Source of the DNA: JBBDLF01 sp040879025
GTDB taxonomy: Bacteria; Pseudomonadota; Gammaproteobacteria; Pseudomonadales; Pseudohongiellaceae
NCBI GenBank assembly: GCA_040879025.1
Contig: JBBDLF010000028.1
Location: 29,179 to 93,178, forward strand
Direction: 5' to 3'
Length of the DNA: 64,000 nucleotides
Shown here: positions 9,006-17,272 of the stretch, one piece after another
Position numbering within the stretch: the first letter of the stretch is position 1
How the letters are laid out: the number at the start of each line of letters is the position of its first letter
The notes under the pieces: generated by a model
Seen by the model: the letters and a program-made list of their open reading frames with translations, nothing else
Told to the model about the DNA's origin: nothing
Databases searched by the model: none
Position numbers and translations under genes: made by a program

Positions 9006-10046
9006 TCATTCTCCGGTTCCGGGATTGATCCATTGTACCGAATACCAGTAGTAGCGGTTGGCATCGCGTGCGCGCGCTGTGCAGATGTAGCGCCAGCGGC
9101 GGCCGTTGTATGTTTGGTCGGGATTAAGTTCCACCAGGCCGGTTTCTCTGTTCAGCCAATTCATCGGGATGTTTTGACTGTTGGCATAGCAACCTAGTTG
9201 CGACTGATTGTAATTGCCGGGTTCAAACTGGAGCCGCACGGAGGGACTGTTGCTGGTGGTGACCGGGGATTCGGGTTGCAGCAGCGAAACATGAAAGGCC
9301 AAAGAGTCAAACTTGGTGCGGGCGGATTCCAGATCGGCGTAGCTGCCGCCGAGCGGGTAGCGGGGCAGTGCCAGGTAATCCGAATGGAAGCCCACGGCGC
9401 CTGAGTTCTGCGCGATGCCTACAAAATCTTCTTCCTGCACCATGCCCTTGATTGCGGTGTCGAATTCTCCATAAGGATAGGCCAGGTAGCGGTGTGACTG
9501 GCCGGTTTCCGTTCGGATGCGTTGTTCTGCCTCGAGTAACTCGGCTCGCTGGCGCGCCAGCCATTGGGCCTCTGATTCACCCGCAGTTCGCGCCAGCATG
9601 TATTCGTGTGTGACCATGTGGTTGGCGATAACCACGCCGGCATCGGACATTTCGCGGATATGATCCCATGTCATGAACCCGTTTTGTTCGCCATCGATAG
9701 GCTGGGTGCTGACGAAAAGCGCGAAGGGAAAATCAAAGGACTGCAGGATGGGAAACGCCGTGTCGTAGATGGAGAGATAGCCGTCGTCGAAAGTGATAGC
9801 CACGGCCTTGTCGGGCAACTGCTGGTGGTTGCGCAGGCTGGTGATCATGGTGTCCAGGCCGATGACAGTGAAGTCGTTGTCGCGCAAATATTCCAGATGG
9901 CGGCGAAAATCCGCCGGTGTAGTGGAAGTAGAAGCAGGCGTGTCCTCCGAGATGTGGTGATACTGCAGAATCACCCCATGCTCCGCCCCCCAAGCCGTAC
10001 CGGCGCTCACCAACCCCGCAACAACCAAGATCCAAGCAATTCGCAT
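9006..10046 (-). CDS. Secreted polysaccharide deacetylase (NodB fold)
   Basis: This is a carbohydrate esterase of the NodB/PgaB type, which removes acetyl groups from polysaccharide in the periplasm. It has a signal peptide ending near AWG-AEHG (residues 1-20), the LQYHHIS block, the TFDDGY motif at 85-90 with the catalytic base and metal aspartates, and the HxxxH metal pair H143/H147 (NHMVTH). The last 90 residues contain C...C-bearing segments (QLGCYANSQ, YICTARARD) with a WxWY-type sequence, probably a small added beta domain. The substrate is unknown and no synthase gene is adjacent. Two inverted REP-like repeats sit 17 and 40 bases upstream of the start. Confidence 0.85.
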   Translation of the reverse strand: MRIAWILVVAGLVSAGTAWGAEHGVILQYHHISEDTPASTSTTPADFRRHLEYLRDNDFTVIGLDTMITSLRNHQQLPDKAVAITFDDGYLSIYDTAFPILQSFDFPFALFVSTQPIDGEQNGFMTWDHIREMSDAGVVIANHMVTHEYMLARTAGESEAQWLARQRAELLEAEQRIRTETGQSHRYLAYPYGEFDTAIKGMVQEEDFVGIAQNSGAVGFHSDYLALPRYPLGGSYADLESARTKFDSLAFHVSLLQPESPVTTSNSPSVRLQFEPGNYNQSQLGCYANSQNIPMNWLNRETGLVELNPDQTYNGRRWRYICTARARDANRYYWYSVQWINPGTGE

Positions 10047-10062
10047 ATCACCTCCAAAACCA

Positions 10063-10306
10063 GGACACCCACAAACTCAAATTCTGGACACCCACAAACT
10101 CAAACCCTGAGCCTTTCGTCCCAAATTTCATGGATGTCCACAATTTAGGCCCTTGAGATTCCAGGAAACTATGTGGGTGTCCCAGGTTTATTGTCCAAGG
10201 AAACTATGTGGATGTCCCAGGTTTATTGTCCCTAAATTTCATGGGTGTCCAGGATTTGAATGAATATGTGGGTGTCCAGGGTTGGATGGGTATTGTATGG
10301 GTGTCC
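10063..10306. repeat. Second REP-like cluster: two inverted and six direct copies
   Basis: GGACACCCAC occurs at 10063 and 10086, 23 bases apart inside a repeated stretch. Copies in the opposite orientation begin at 10130 (ATGGATGTCC), 10173, 10208 (GTGGATGTCC), 10241 (ATGGGTGTCC), 10268 and 10297 (ATGGGTGTCC). The 10173 and 10208 copies belong to a 35-base tandem duplication. The array fills nearly the whole 315-base divergent space between the deacetylase gene and fadB. Confidence 0.78.
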
Positions 10307-10323
10307 GGGGATTATGGCTACGT

Positions 10324-10329
10324 TATAAT
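10324..10329 (+). promoter_or_regulatory. Consensus -10 box for fadB
   Basis: A perfect TATAAT lies 32 bases before the fadB ATG, just after the last REP-like copy. No clear -35 box is seen 17 bases upstream. Transcription from here would start after the TTG at 10335, which favours the ATG at 10362 as the fadB start. Confidence 0.5.
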
Positions 10330-10361
10330 GCGGGTTGAAACTGGCGGGTCGGGAGTGCGAT

Positions 10362-12545
10362 ATGGTGTTTGAGGGGAAGGCGATCAGGGTTGAGCGACTG
10401 GAATCGGGGGTTGCACGACTGATTTTTGACCGGGGGGACGCTTCAGTCAACAAGTTTGACCGTCTTACGCTGGAGGAGTTGACGGCGGCGGTGTCTGCGC
10501 TGGAGAAGGTTGATATCACCGGGTTGGTGATCTGCAGCGGGAAGGATTCCTTCATTGTCGGTGCCGATATCACAGAATTCAGCGCCATTTTCGCTTCACC
10601 CGCCGATCAGATTGTTGCCTGGCTTGCCGAGGCGAACGCGTTGTTTAATCGTATTGAAGACCTGCCGGCGCCCACGGTGTGCGCTATTCAAGGCAACTGC
10701 CTCGGGGGCGGTTTCGAACTGGCGCTGACGGCCGACTACCGTATTGCCACCGAAACCGCTCGCGTCGGCTTTCCCGAGGTGAAACTCGGCATTATTCCGG
10801 GTTTTGGCGGAACGGTGCGCATGCCCAGGCTGGTCGGCGCGGATAACGCCAACCAGTGGATCAGCAGCGCCGCCTCCTACGCGTCCGAGGTCGCTTTCAA
10901 GGAAGGCGCCCTTGACGCTCTGGTGGCGCCGGAGCAGCTTCTGGATGCCGCCGAAGACCTGATTGCCCAGTGCCGCGACGGCAAACTCGACTACCAGGCC
11001 CGCCGCAAGCGGAAAACCTCACCCTTGTTATTGGGCCCGGTGGAAGTCAACGTGGCGTTCCAGACCGCCAAAGCCCTGGTGACCGCCAAGGCCGGACCGC
11101 ATTATCCAGCCCCGATCGCCGCCGTCTCCACGATGGAAAAAGCCGCCTCGATGGATCGCGCCGGCGCCCTGGCCGTGGAACACGAAGCATTCGCCAAACT
11201 GGCCAAAACCGATGTCGCGGCCAACCTGATCCAATTGTTCCTGAACGAGCAGTACCTGAAAGGCAAGTCCAAAAAAATCATCGCCAATGCCCGACCGGTC
11301 AACTCCGCGGCCGTACTCGGCGCCGGCATCATGGGTGGCGGTATCTCCTATCAATCCGCGTTGAAGGGTGTGCCGGTGATCATGAAAGATATCGCCCAGG
11401 AAGGCCTCGATCTCGGCTTGAAGGAAGTCGGTAAACTACTCGGCAAGCAGGTGCAGCGGGGACGCCTGGGCAATGAGGACATGTTGCGCGTGATGAGCAG
11501 CATCCGTCCCAGCCTCAGCTATTCCGATTTCGATCAAGTGGATGTGGTGGTTGAAGCCGTGGTGGAAAACCCGGGCGTGAAGAAAAAAGTATTGCAGGAA
11601 ACCGAGCAGGTGGTTAAAGACGACGCCATCATCGCCACCAACACCTCCACCATTTCAGTCAGCCTGCTGGCCGGCGCGCTCAAACGCCCGCAAAATTTCT
11701 GTGGCATGCATTTTTTCAATCCGGTGCCGGTCATGCCGCTGGTGGAAGTCATAAAAGGAGACAAGAGCAGCAATGAGGCCATCGCCTCGGTGGTCGCCTA
11801 CGCCGCTCGTATAGGCAAAACGCCCATTGTCGTGAACGACTGCCCCGGTTTTCTGGTCAACCGCATTCTGTTCCCGTATTTTGGCGCGTTCTCGCGCCTG
11901 ATTCGTGACGGCGCCAACTTCCTTCAAGTGGATCGAGCGATGGAGCAGTTCGGCTGGCCCATGGGTCCGGCCTATTTGCTGGATGTGGTCGGCATTGATA
12001 CCGCCGTCCATGCACAGGCTGTTATGGCCGAAGGCTTTCCCGACCGCATGCAAGTGGACTTTAAAAGCGCCATAGAGGCTATGTTTGAGAACAAACGGTT
12101 GGGCCAGAAAAGCGGCAGCGGATTTTATCGCTACGAACAGGACGCCCGCGGCAAACCCAAAAAACTGGTGGACGAGGCAGCCGCCGCCATCATCGAGCCC
12201 CTGCAACAGGAACAGCGCGAATTTGAGGACAGTGAGATTATTGAGCGCATGATGATCTGTATGTGCCTGGAAACAGTGCGCTGTCTGGAAGACAAAATTA
12301 TCGACACCCCCGTCGAAGCTGACATGGGATTGATACTGGGGCTCGGTTTCCCGCCGTTTCGAGGCGGCGCCCTGCGCTACATGGACACGATCGGCCTGAA
12401 ACTGTTCTGTGGGCTGGCGGATAAATACAGTGACCTGGGACCCCTTTATCATCCCACGGACAAGCTGCGGCAGATGGCCGCCGCCGACATGACATTCTAT
12501 CCCAGGTCAACTGGCCAGGGAGCCCGGGCAGGGCGCAAGGAGTAG
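10362..12545 (+). CDS. fadB: FadB, fatty acid oxidation complex alpha subunit
   Basis: This is the multifunctional beta-oxidation subunit (enoyl-CoA hydratase, delta3-delta2 isomerase and L-3-hydroxyacyl-CoA dehydrogenase). The N-terminal crotonase domain has the oxyanion block IVGADITEF and glutamates E119 and E139 (GGGFELAL, FPEVKLG), at the same numbers as in E. coli FadB, which supports the ATG start. The NAD-binding motif GAGIMGGGIS follows near residue 325, then GMHFFNPV with the dehydrogenase histidine. The length of 727 residues is normal. GGGAG-like ribosome binding (GGGAG at 10351) precedes the ATG. fadA follows after 4 bases, giving the usual fadBA operon. Confidence 0.95.
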   Translation: MVFEGKAIRVERLESGVARLIFDRGDASVNKFDRLTLEELTAAVSALEKVDITGLVICSGKDSFIVGADITEFSAIFASPADQIVAWLAEANALFNRIEDLPAPTVCAIQGNCLGGGFELALTADYRIATETARVGFPEVKLGIIPGFGGTVRMPRLVGADNANQWISSAASYASEVAFKEGALDALVAPEQLLDAAEDLIAQCRDGKLDYQARRKRKTSPLLLGPVEVNVAFQTAKALVTAKAGPHYPAPIAAVSTMEKAASMDRAGALAVEHEAFAKLAKTDVAANLIQLFLNEQYLKGKSKKIIANARPVNSAAVLGAGIMGGGISYQSALKGVPVIMKDIAQEGLDLGLKEVGKLLGKQVQRGRLGNEDMLRVMSSIRPSLSYSDFDQVDVVVEAVVENPGVKKKVLQETEQVVKDDAIIATNTSTISVSLLAGALKRPQNFCGMHFFNPVPVMPLVEVIKGDKSSNEAIASVVAYAARIGKTPIVVNDCPGFLVNRILFPYFGAFSRLIRDGANFLQVDRAMEQFGWPMGPAYLLDVVGIDTAVHAQAVMAEGFPDRMQVDFKSAIEAMFENKRLGQKSGSGFYRYEQDARGKPKKLVDEAAAAIIEPLQQEQREFEDSEIIERMMICMCLETVRCLEDKIIDTPVEADMGLILGLGFPPFRGGALRYMDTIGLKLFCGLADKYSDLGPLYHPTDKLRQMAAADMTFYPRSTGQGARAGRKE

Positions 12546-12549
12546 AGCT

Positions 12550-13725
12550 ATGAGTTTGGATTCCAGAGACGCGGTAATTGTCGATTGCATCCGCAGCCCA
12601 ATGGGGCGTTCCAAAGGCGGAGCGTACCGCCATGTACGGGCCGACGATCTGTCCGCTCACCTGATGGATGCCTTGCTCGACCGTAGCCCCGACCTGCCAC
12701 CCGACCAGGTGGAAGATGTTATATGGGGCTGTGTGAATCAAACACTGGAGCAGGGTTTTAATATTGCCCGCAACGCCATGCTGTTGACGCGGCTGCCCCA
12801 CAGCACCACCGCCCAGACTGTCAACCGGCTGTGCGGTTCATCCATGTCGGCGTTGCATACCGCCGCCCAGGCCATTCTCAGCAACAATGGCGATGTCTTC
12901 ATCGTAGGCGGCGTGGAACACATGGGCCACCTCGCCATCGATCATGGCGCGGACCCGAACCCCGCGGCCTCTCTGCATATTGCCAAGGCCGCGTACATGA
13001 TGGGTGTCACCGCCGAGGTACTGGCGCAGATGCATGGATTCGGCCGCGAACAGCAGGATGAGTTTGCCGTGCGATCACACAAGCTGGCGGACAAGGCCCG
13101 AAGCAGCGGAGGCTTCGCACGTGAAATCGTGGCGGTGGAAGGTCACGATGCCCGCGGTTTCAAACGCCTGATTGAGCATGATGAAACCATCCGTCCCGAT
13201 ACCAACAAGGAAGACCTGGCCCGGTTGCGCCCGGTGTTTGACCCGAAGAACGGCACCGTGACCGCCGCCACTTCATCACAGATAACCGATGGTGCTTCGG
13301 CCATGCTCGTCATGTCCGCCGAGCGGGCGAAAGCGCTGAATCTCAAACCCCGCGCCAGGGTCGTCTCGATGGCCCATGCCGGAGTGGATCCCTCCATCAT
13401 GGGTTACGCCCCGGTGCCGGCCACATTAAAAGCCCTGAAAAAAGCCGGCCTGAAGATCGAGGACATTGATGTGGTCGAATTGAATGAAGCGTTCGCCGCA
13501 CAGTCACTGCCCGTACTCAAGGACTTGAAACTGCTGGACCAGTTGGACAGCAAGGTGAATTTACGAGGCGGCGCCATCGCACTCGGGCATCCGCTCGGCT
13601 GTTCCGGCGCACGCATCAGCACCACGCTGATCAATGTGATGGAAGACCAGGACGCAACTCTCGGCATCGCCACGATGTGTATCGGGCTGGGGCAGGGCAT
13701 TACCACTATTTTTGAACGTGTTTGA
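12550..13725 (+). CDS. fadA: FadA, 3-ketoacyl-CoA thiolase
   Basis: This is the beta subunit of the fatty acid oxidation complex; it performs thiolytic cleavage of 3-ketoacyl-CoA to acetyl-CoA. The catalytic set is intact: C95 in NRLCGSSM, H347 in GHPLGCSG and C377 in MCIGLGQG. The length of 391 residues is typical. It follows fadB by 4 bases, and ttcA begins 32 bases downstream, so read-through into the ttcA group is possible. Confidence 0.96.
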   Translation: MSLDSRDAVIVDCIRSPMGRSKGGAYRHVRADDLSAHLMDALLDRSPDLPPDQVEDVIWGCVNQTLEQGFNIARNAMLLTRLPHSTTAQTVNRLCGSSMSALHTAAQAILSNNGDVFIVGGVEHMGHLAIDHGADPNPAASLHIAKAAYMMGVTAEVLAQMHGFGREQQDEFAVRSHKLADKARSSGGFAREIVAVEGHDARGFKRLIEHDETIRPDTNKEDLARLRPVFDPKNGTVTAATSSQITDGASAMLVMSAERAKALNLKPRARVVSMAHAGVDPSIMGYAPVPATLKALKKAGLKIEDIDVVELNEAFAAQSLPVLKDLKLLDQLDSKVNLRGGAIALGHPLGCSGARISTTLINVMEDQDATLGIATMCIGLGQGITTIFERV

Positions 13726-13757
13726 TTTAACACGTAGCGACCGACAGGCATAATCGA

Positions 13758-14621
13758 ATGGGCACGGCGATCAATATTACCCCCGGCACCAAAGAGGCGC
13801 AGAAGGCGCGGTTGCAACTGAACCGCAGCCGCAAAAACCTGCGTCGCGACGTGGGCAAGGCCATTGCCGACTTCAATATGATCGAGGACGGCGACCTGGT
13901 GATGGTGTGCTTGTCCGGCGGCAAGGACTCCTACACTTTGCTGGATATTCTGCTGAACCTGCAGAAACACGCTCCCATTGATTTCCGCATCAAGGCCGTC
14001 AACCTCGACCAAAAGCAACCCGGCTTTCCGCAACAGGTACTGCCGGAATATTTGGACAAAAAAGGCGTCGATTATCACATTATCGAACAGGACACCTATT
14101 CCGTGGTGAAGGAGAAGACGCCGGCAGGCAAAACCTTCTGTGGGCTGTGTTCGCGTTTACGGCGCGGTAGCCTTTACACCTACGCCAAAAAGATCGGGGC
14201 CGACAAAATTGCGCTGGGGCATCACCGCGAAGACATCGTCGAAACCCTGTTCCTCAACATGTTTTTCGGTGGCCGGCTCAAGGCCATGCCGCCGAAGCTG
14301 CTGAGCGACGACAAACAGAACGTGCTGATTCGCCCGCTCGCCTACTGCAATGAAAAGGAAATAACACGCTACGCCAGACTGAGCGATTTTCCGATCATCC
14401 CCTGCAATTTATGCGGCACCCAGGAAAACATGCAGCGTCAGGCAATCAAAGTGATGCTTGCCGATTGGGAAAAGCAGTATCCGGGCCGGGTGGAAAACAT
14501 CTTCCGCAGCATCTGCAATATTTCGCTCTCGCAAATGGCGGACACCAGTCTGTTTCCTTTTCAGCATCTGAAAACCGAAACGCCGGGGTTTGAGTTGCTG
14601 GATACCCTGGAGTTGGTATGA
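13758..14621 (+). CDS. ttcA: TtcA, tRNA 2-thiocytidine(32) synthetase
   Basis: This ATP- and Fe-S-dependent enzyme thiolates C32 of certain tRNAs. The PP-loop SGGKDS is at residues 53-58. The cluster cysteines are the CGLC pair (C128, C131) plus C216/C219 in PCNLCG, and GHHRED is also present. The length of 287 residues is normal. Its stop overlaps the yheU start by 4 bases (ATGA), so translation is likely coupled. Confidence 0.95.
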   Translation: MGTAINITPGTKEAQKARLQLNRSRKNLRRDVGKAIADFNMIEDGDLVMVCLSGGKDSYTLLDILLNLQKHAPIDFRIKAVNLDQKQPGFPQQVLPEYLDKKGVDYHIIEQDTYSVVKEKTPAGKTFCGLCSRLRRGSLYTYAKKIGADKIALGHHREDIVETLFLNMFFGGRLKAMPPKLLSDDKQNVLIRPLAYCNEKEITRYARLSDFPIIPCNLCGTQENMQRQAIKVMLADWEKQYPGRVENIFRSICNISLSQMADTSLFPFQHLKTETPGFELLDTLELV

Positions 14622-14833
14622 AGATTCCGTACAGCGACCTCTCCCAGGATGCCCTGACCGGCGTGATCGAGGAATTCATTACCCGGGAAGGCACCGAACA
14701 CGGCAGCCGCGACTACACCCTGGTCGAGAAAGTGGCGCAGGTGAGAAAGCAGTTGGAAGACGGCGAAATTGGCGTGGACTTCGACCCTGAAACGGGCACC
14801 TGTAACCTGACTCGGGAAGAAGCCCGGACATGA
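14618..14833 (+). CDS. yheU: YheU family protein (UPF0270)
   Basis: A 71-residue acidic protein of the YheU family, whose function is unknown. It begins MKIPYSDLS and contains the GTEHGSRDY block and QLEDGEIGVDFD that define the family. It overlaps ttcA by 4 bases at its start and tusA by 4 bases at its end, so it is translationally coupled in the middle of a tRNA-thiolation/sulfur-carrier run. Confidence 0.88.
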   Translation: MKIPYSDLSQDALTGVIEEFITREGTEHGSRDYTLVEKVAQVRKQLEDGEIGVDFDPETGTCNLTREEART

Positions 14834-15087
14834 GCCCCAAACCCGATAGCGAGCCTGAAATCAGCGCCGAACTGGACGCGACCGGGCTGTATTGTCCCGA
14901 ACCGGTGATGATGCTGCATAACAAGATTCGGGATATGAAAGCCGGCGAGGTTGTGCGGGTGACCGCCACCGACCCGTCCACCACACGGGACATACCCAAG
15001 TTTTGCCTGTATCTGGGCCACGACCTGTTGAAGGAATACCAGGAGAAAAACCGGTACTGTTACCTGATTAGAAAAAGTCAGAACTGA
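14830..15087 (+). CDS. tusA: TusA-like sulfur carrier protein
   Basis: An 85-residue protein of the TusA/SirA fold that carries persulfide sulfur for thiolation reactions. The active cysteine is C22 in LYCPEPV, the family signature CPxP. The core block VTATDPSTTRDIP is present. It shares its start with the yheU stop (ATGA overlap). Its position beside ttcA suggests sulfur supply for tRNA modification, but TusA classically feeds MnmA, so a direct link to TtcA is inference. Confidence 0.9.
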   Translation: MSPKPDSEPEISAELDATGLYCPEPVMMLHNKIRDMKAGEVVRVTATDPSTTRDIPKFCLYLGHDLLKEYQEKNRYCYLIRKSQN

Positions 15088-15100
15088 GCCAGGAGCCCCG

Positions 15101-16114
15101 GTGCCTCAACAGCCCCAAAAGCAAAAACAACCAGACCTGCGTCGAGAACCCGAGGAACTGTCCACCGAAGCTGCCATGCCCGCTTATCTGATAGACGCAT
15201 CAATCTACATCTTCCAAGCGCATTTCTCACCCCATATCGAATGTGAAGATCAGGACGGCAACGACGTCAGCGCCCTGTTTGGGTTCACCCAGTTTCTGCT
15301 GCAGTTCATGCGCCGCATCAGGCCTGACTATCTTGCCGTGGCCCAGGATACAAGCCTGTTCTGCGGTTTTCGTCACCAGTTGTGTTCCCGATACAAAGCC
15401 AACCGGGTGTTGCCGGACGAGAACCTGGCGCGGCAACTTTCCGCCTGTGGCGAAGTTTGCGGCGCCCTCGGTCTTTCCGGATTTGCCAGCCTCAATTACG
15501 AAGCGGATGACATTATTGGGACACTCGGCAACCGTCTGCGTTCGCAGCCTGACGGGCACAGCTTGGTGCCAAAAAAAATCTGCGTAGTATCCAGAGATAA
15601 GGACCTGGCGCAAGTTCTGCATGACGTGGACGACGTAATATGGGATTATTCACGTAACCGTAAACGAAATCGCGTTCAAATATACGACGAATACGGCATC
15701 CACCCCCATCAGATTCCGGATTATCTGGGTCTTATTGGCGATTCCGTCGATAATATATTGGGTGTTCCAGGGATAGGGCCGGTTTCGGCGCGGGAGTTGC
15801 TGCGAAATTTCAACACGCTGGAAGGTGTTTACGAGAACCTCGACCAGGTGGCTTCACTGTCACTGCGGGGCGCTGTCAGACTTTCCCGATTGTTGCAGGA
15901 AAACCGGGAACAGGCTGTACTGGCTAAACAACTGGCCACCATTGTTACTGACGTGGACGACCAGGCAGAATCTTTTTCCATAGTTCCCTTGCAGTCATTA
16001 AGACGCCGGGCGGCAGATGCCGGGCGATTCCAATCAATACTGGTCGAAAACGGCTTCAATGACCGTCTTGCCGACCGGCTAACCGATGCGGCTGAGCAAT
16101 TGAGCCGTGTTTGA
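15101..16114 (+). CDS. Xni-like 5'-3' exonuclease / flap endonuclease
   Basis: The protein resembles the N-terminal nuclease domain of DNA polymerase I and the stand-alone Xni/ExoIX proteins. It has the YLIDASIYIFQAHF start, acidic metal residues in NYEADDIIGT and VVSRDKDLAQ, and a helix-hairpin-helix GVPGIGPVSAREL. I keep the GTG at 15101 because AGGAG sits 5 bases before it; the ATG at 15176 matches where the family fold begins and is a real alternative. The first 25 residues are Gln/Lys/Pro-rich and not conserved. It lies 13 bases after tusA and 9 before pdxB. Confidence 0.85.
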   Translation: MPQQPQKQKQPDLRREPEELSTEAAMPAYLIDASIYIFQAHFSPHIECEDQDGNDVSALFGFTQFLLQFMRRIRPDYLAVAQDTSLFCGFRHQLCSRYKANRVLPDENLARQLSACGEVCGALGLSGFASLNYEADDIIGTLGNRLRSQPDGHSLVPKKICVVSRDKDLAQVLHDVDDVIWDYSRNRKRNRVQIYDEYGIHPHQIPDYLGLIGDSVDNILGVPGIGPVSARELLRNFNTLEGVYENLDQVASLSLRGAVRLSRLLQENREQAVLAKQLATIVTDVDDQAESFSIVPLQSLRRRAADAGRFQSILVENGFNDRLADRLTDAAEQLSRV

Positions 16115-16123
16115 AGGTAGTTT

Positions 16124-17272
16124 ATGCGCATTGTCGTTGATGAAAATATACTTGCTGTAGATGATTATTTCAGTTCAGCCGGGGAACTGATCAAACTTCC
16201 CGGACGCCAGATCACCAACCAGGTCCTGCTTGACGCCGACGCGTTGCTGGTGCGGTCCGTCACCCCAGTGGATGAAGATTTGCTTAAAAATACCCGTGTC
16301 CGCTTTGTCGGCAGCGCCACCAGCGGCGTCGATCACGTGGATCTCGATTGTCTGAAACAACACAAAATCAAATTTTGCGATGCCCAGGGCTGCAATGCCG
16401 CGGCGGTGGTGGATTACTTTTTTTCCGCTGTGGCCCTGCTGCGAAAGCAGCATCAGCTTCCCGAATTGCCCGAAACCTTCGGTGTGGTCGGTGCCGGCAA
16501 TGTGGGTGGTCTGCTGGTCAGAAAGCTGCTGGAACTGGGTTGCGAGGTGCGCATCAACGATCCGCTGTTGAACGCGGCGCAGAAATCGGCACTGAAAGGG
16601 GCCGAGTTTTGCAATCTGGAGCGAACAATGGGCGCCGATGTGGTGAGCCTGCATGTTCCACTGACGCGGTCGGGGCCGCACAAAACGTCACGGTTGCTCA
16701 ATCGGGAGAATCTGGGACGCCTGGCTCCGGGGACTATTTTGATCAACACTTCCCGCGGTGAAGTCATCTGCGGAACCGGGCTGGCGGAGCTTCTGTCGGT
16801 TCGCGATGACGTTTTTGCGGTGCTGGATGTATGGGAAAACGAGCCGCTGGTGGGTGCGGATCTGGTCAGCAAGGCACAACTGGCCACTCCGCATATCGCA
16901 GGCTACAGCCTGGAAGCGAAAAACCGCGCCACCGCCACGTTGGCGGCCGAACTGGGCAAGTTTTTCGATATGACGCCGTCGCCACCCTCGGATACGGTGC
17001 TCACTGACAAGGCGGTGGATGTTGCCGTGACCTCATTGCTCGCGAATGATGATTCCTGGGCGACGGAAGTTCTGCTTTCGGTGCTGCCGCTGAACGAGCT
17101 TGATGCGGGTTTCCGTGAACTGGTCAGTGCCAAGCGTGGCCCGGCGGCTTTTGACAGCATGCGCCGGGAACTGGCTTCGCGCCGGGAGTTCTCTTCTCAC
17201 CGTGTGTCCGCGGAGAAACTGACAGAAGAGCAGGGGAGAGTATTAGGCTGTCTTGGCTTTCAGATTGACTGA
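16124..17272 (+). CDS. pdxB: PdxB, erythronate-4-phosphate dehydrogenase
   Basis: This NAD-dependent enzyme performs the second step of the DXP-independent (E. coli type) pyridoxal phosphate route. The start MRIVVDENI, the substrate segment SATSGVDHVD, the Rossmann motif GAGNVGG and the INTSRGEV block are all present, followed by the C-terminal PdxB dimerisation domain. The length of 382 residues is normal. Its 3' end overlaps the convergent alaA gene by 30 bases. It is the last gene of the ttcA-pdxB run. Confidence 0.94.
   Translation: MRIVVDENILAVDDYFSSAGELIKLPGRQITNQVLLDADALLVRSVTPVDEDLLKNTRVRFVGSATSGVDHVDLDCLKQHKIKFCDAQGCNAAAVVDYFFSAVALLRKQHQLPELPETFGVVGAGNVGGLLVRKLLELGCEVRINDPLLNAAQKSALKGAEFCNLERTMGADVVSLHVPLTRSGPHKTSRLLNRENLGRLAPGTILINTSRGEVICGTGLAELLSVRDDVFAVLDVWENEPLVGADLVSKAQLATPHIAGYSLEAKNRATATLAAELGKFFDMTPSPPSDTVLTDKAVDVAVTSLLANDDSWATEVLLSVLPLNELDAGFRELVSAKRGPAAFDSMRRELASRREFSSHRVSAEKLTEEQGRVLGCLGFQID

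Noticed and set aside
10335..10361. TTG start for fadB at 10335
   Set aside because: It would precede the predicted transcription start, and numbering from the ATG at 10362 puts the catalytic glutamates at the E. coli positions 119 and 139.
11655..12452. Minus-strand ORF of 265 residues
   Set aside because: It lies entirely inside fadB on the other strand and is a shadow frame.
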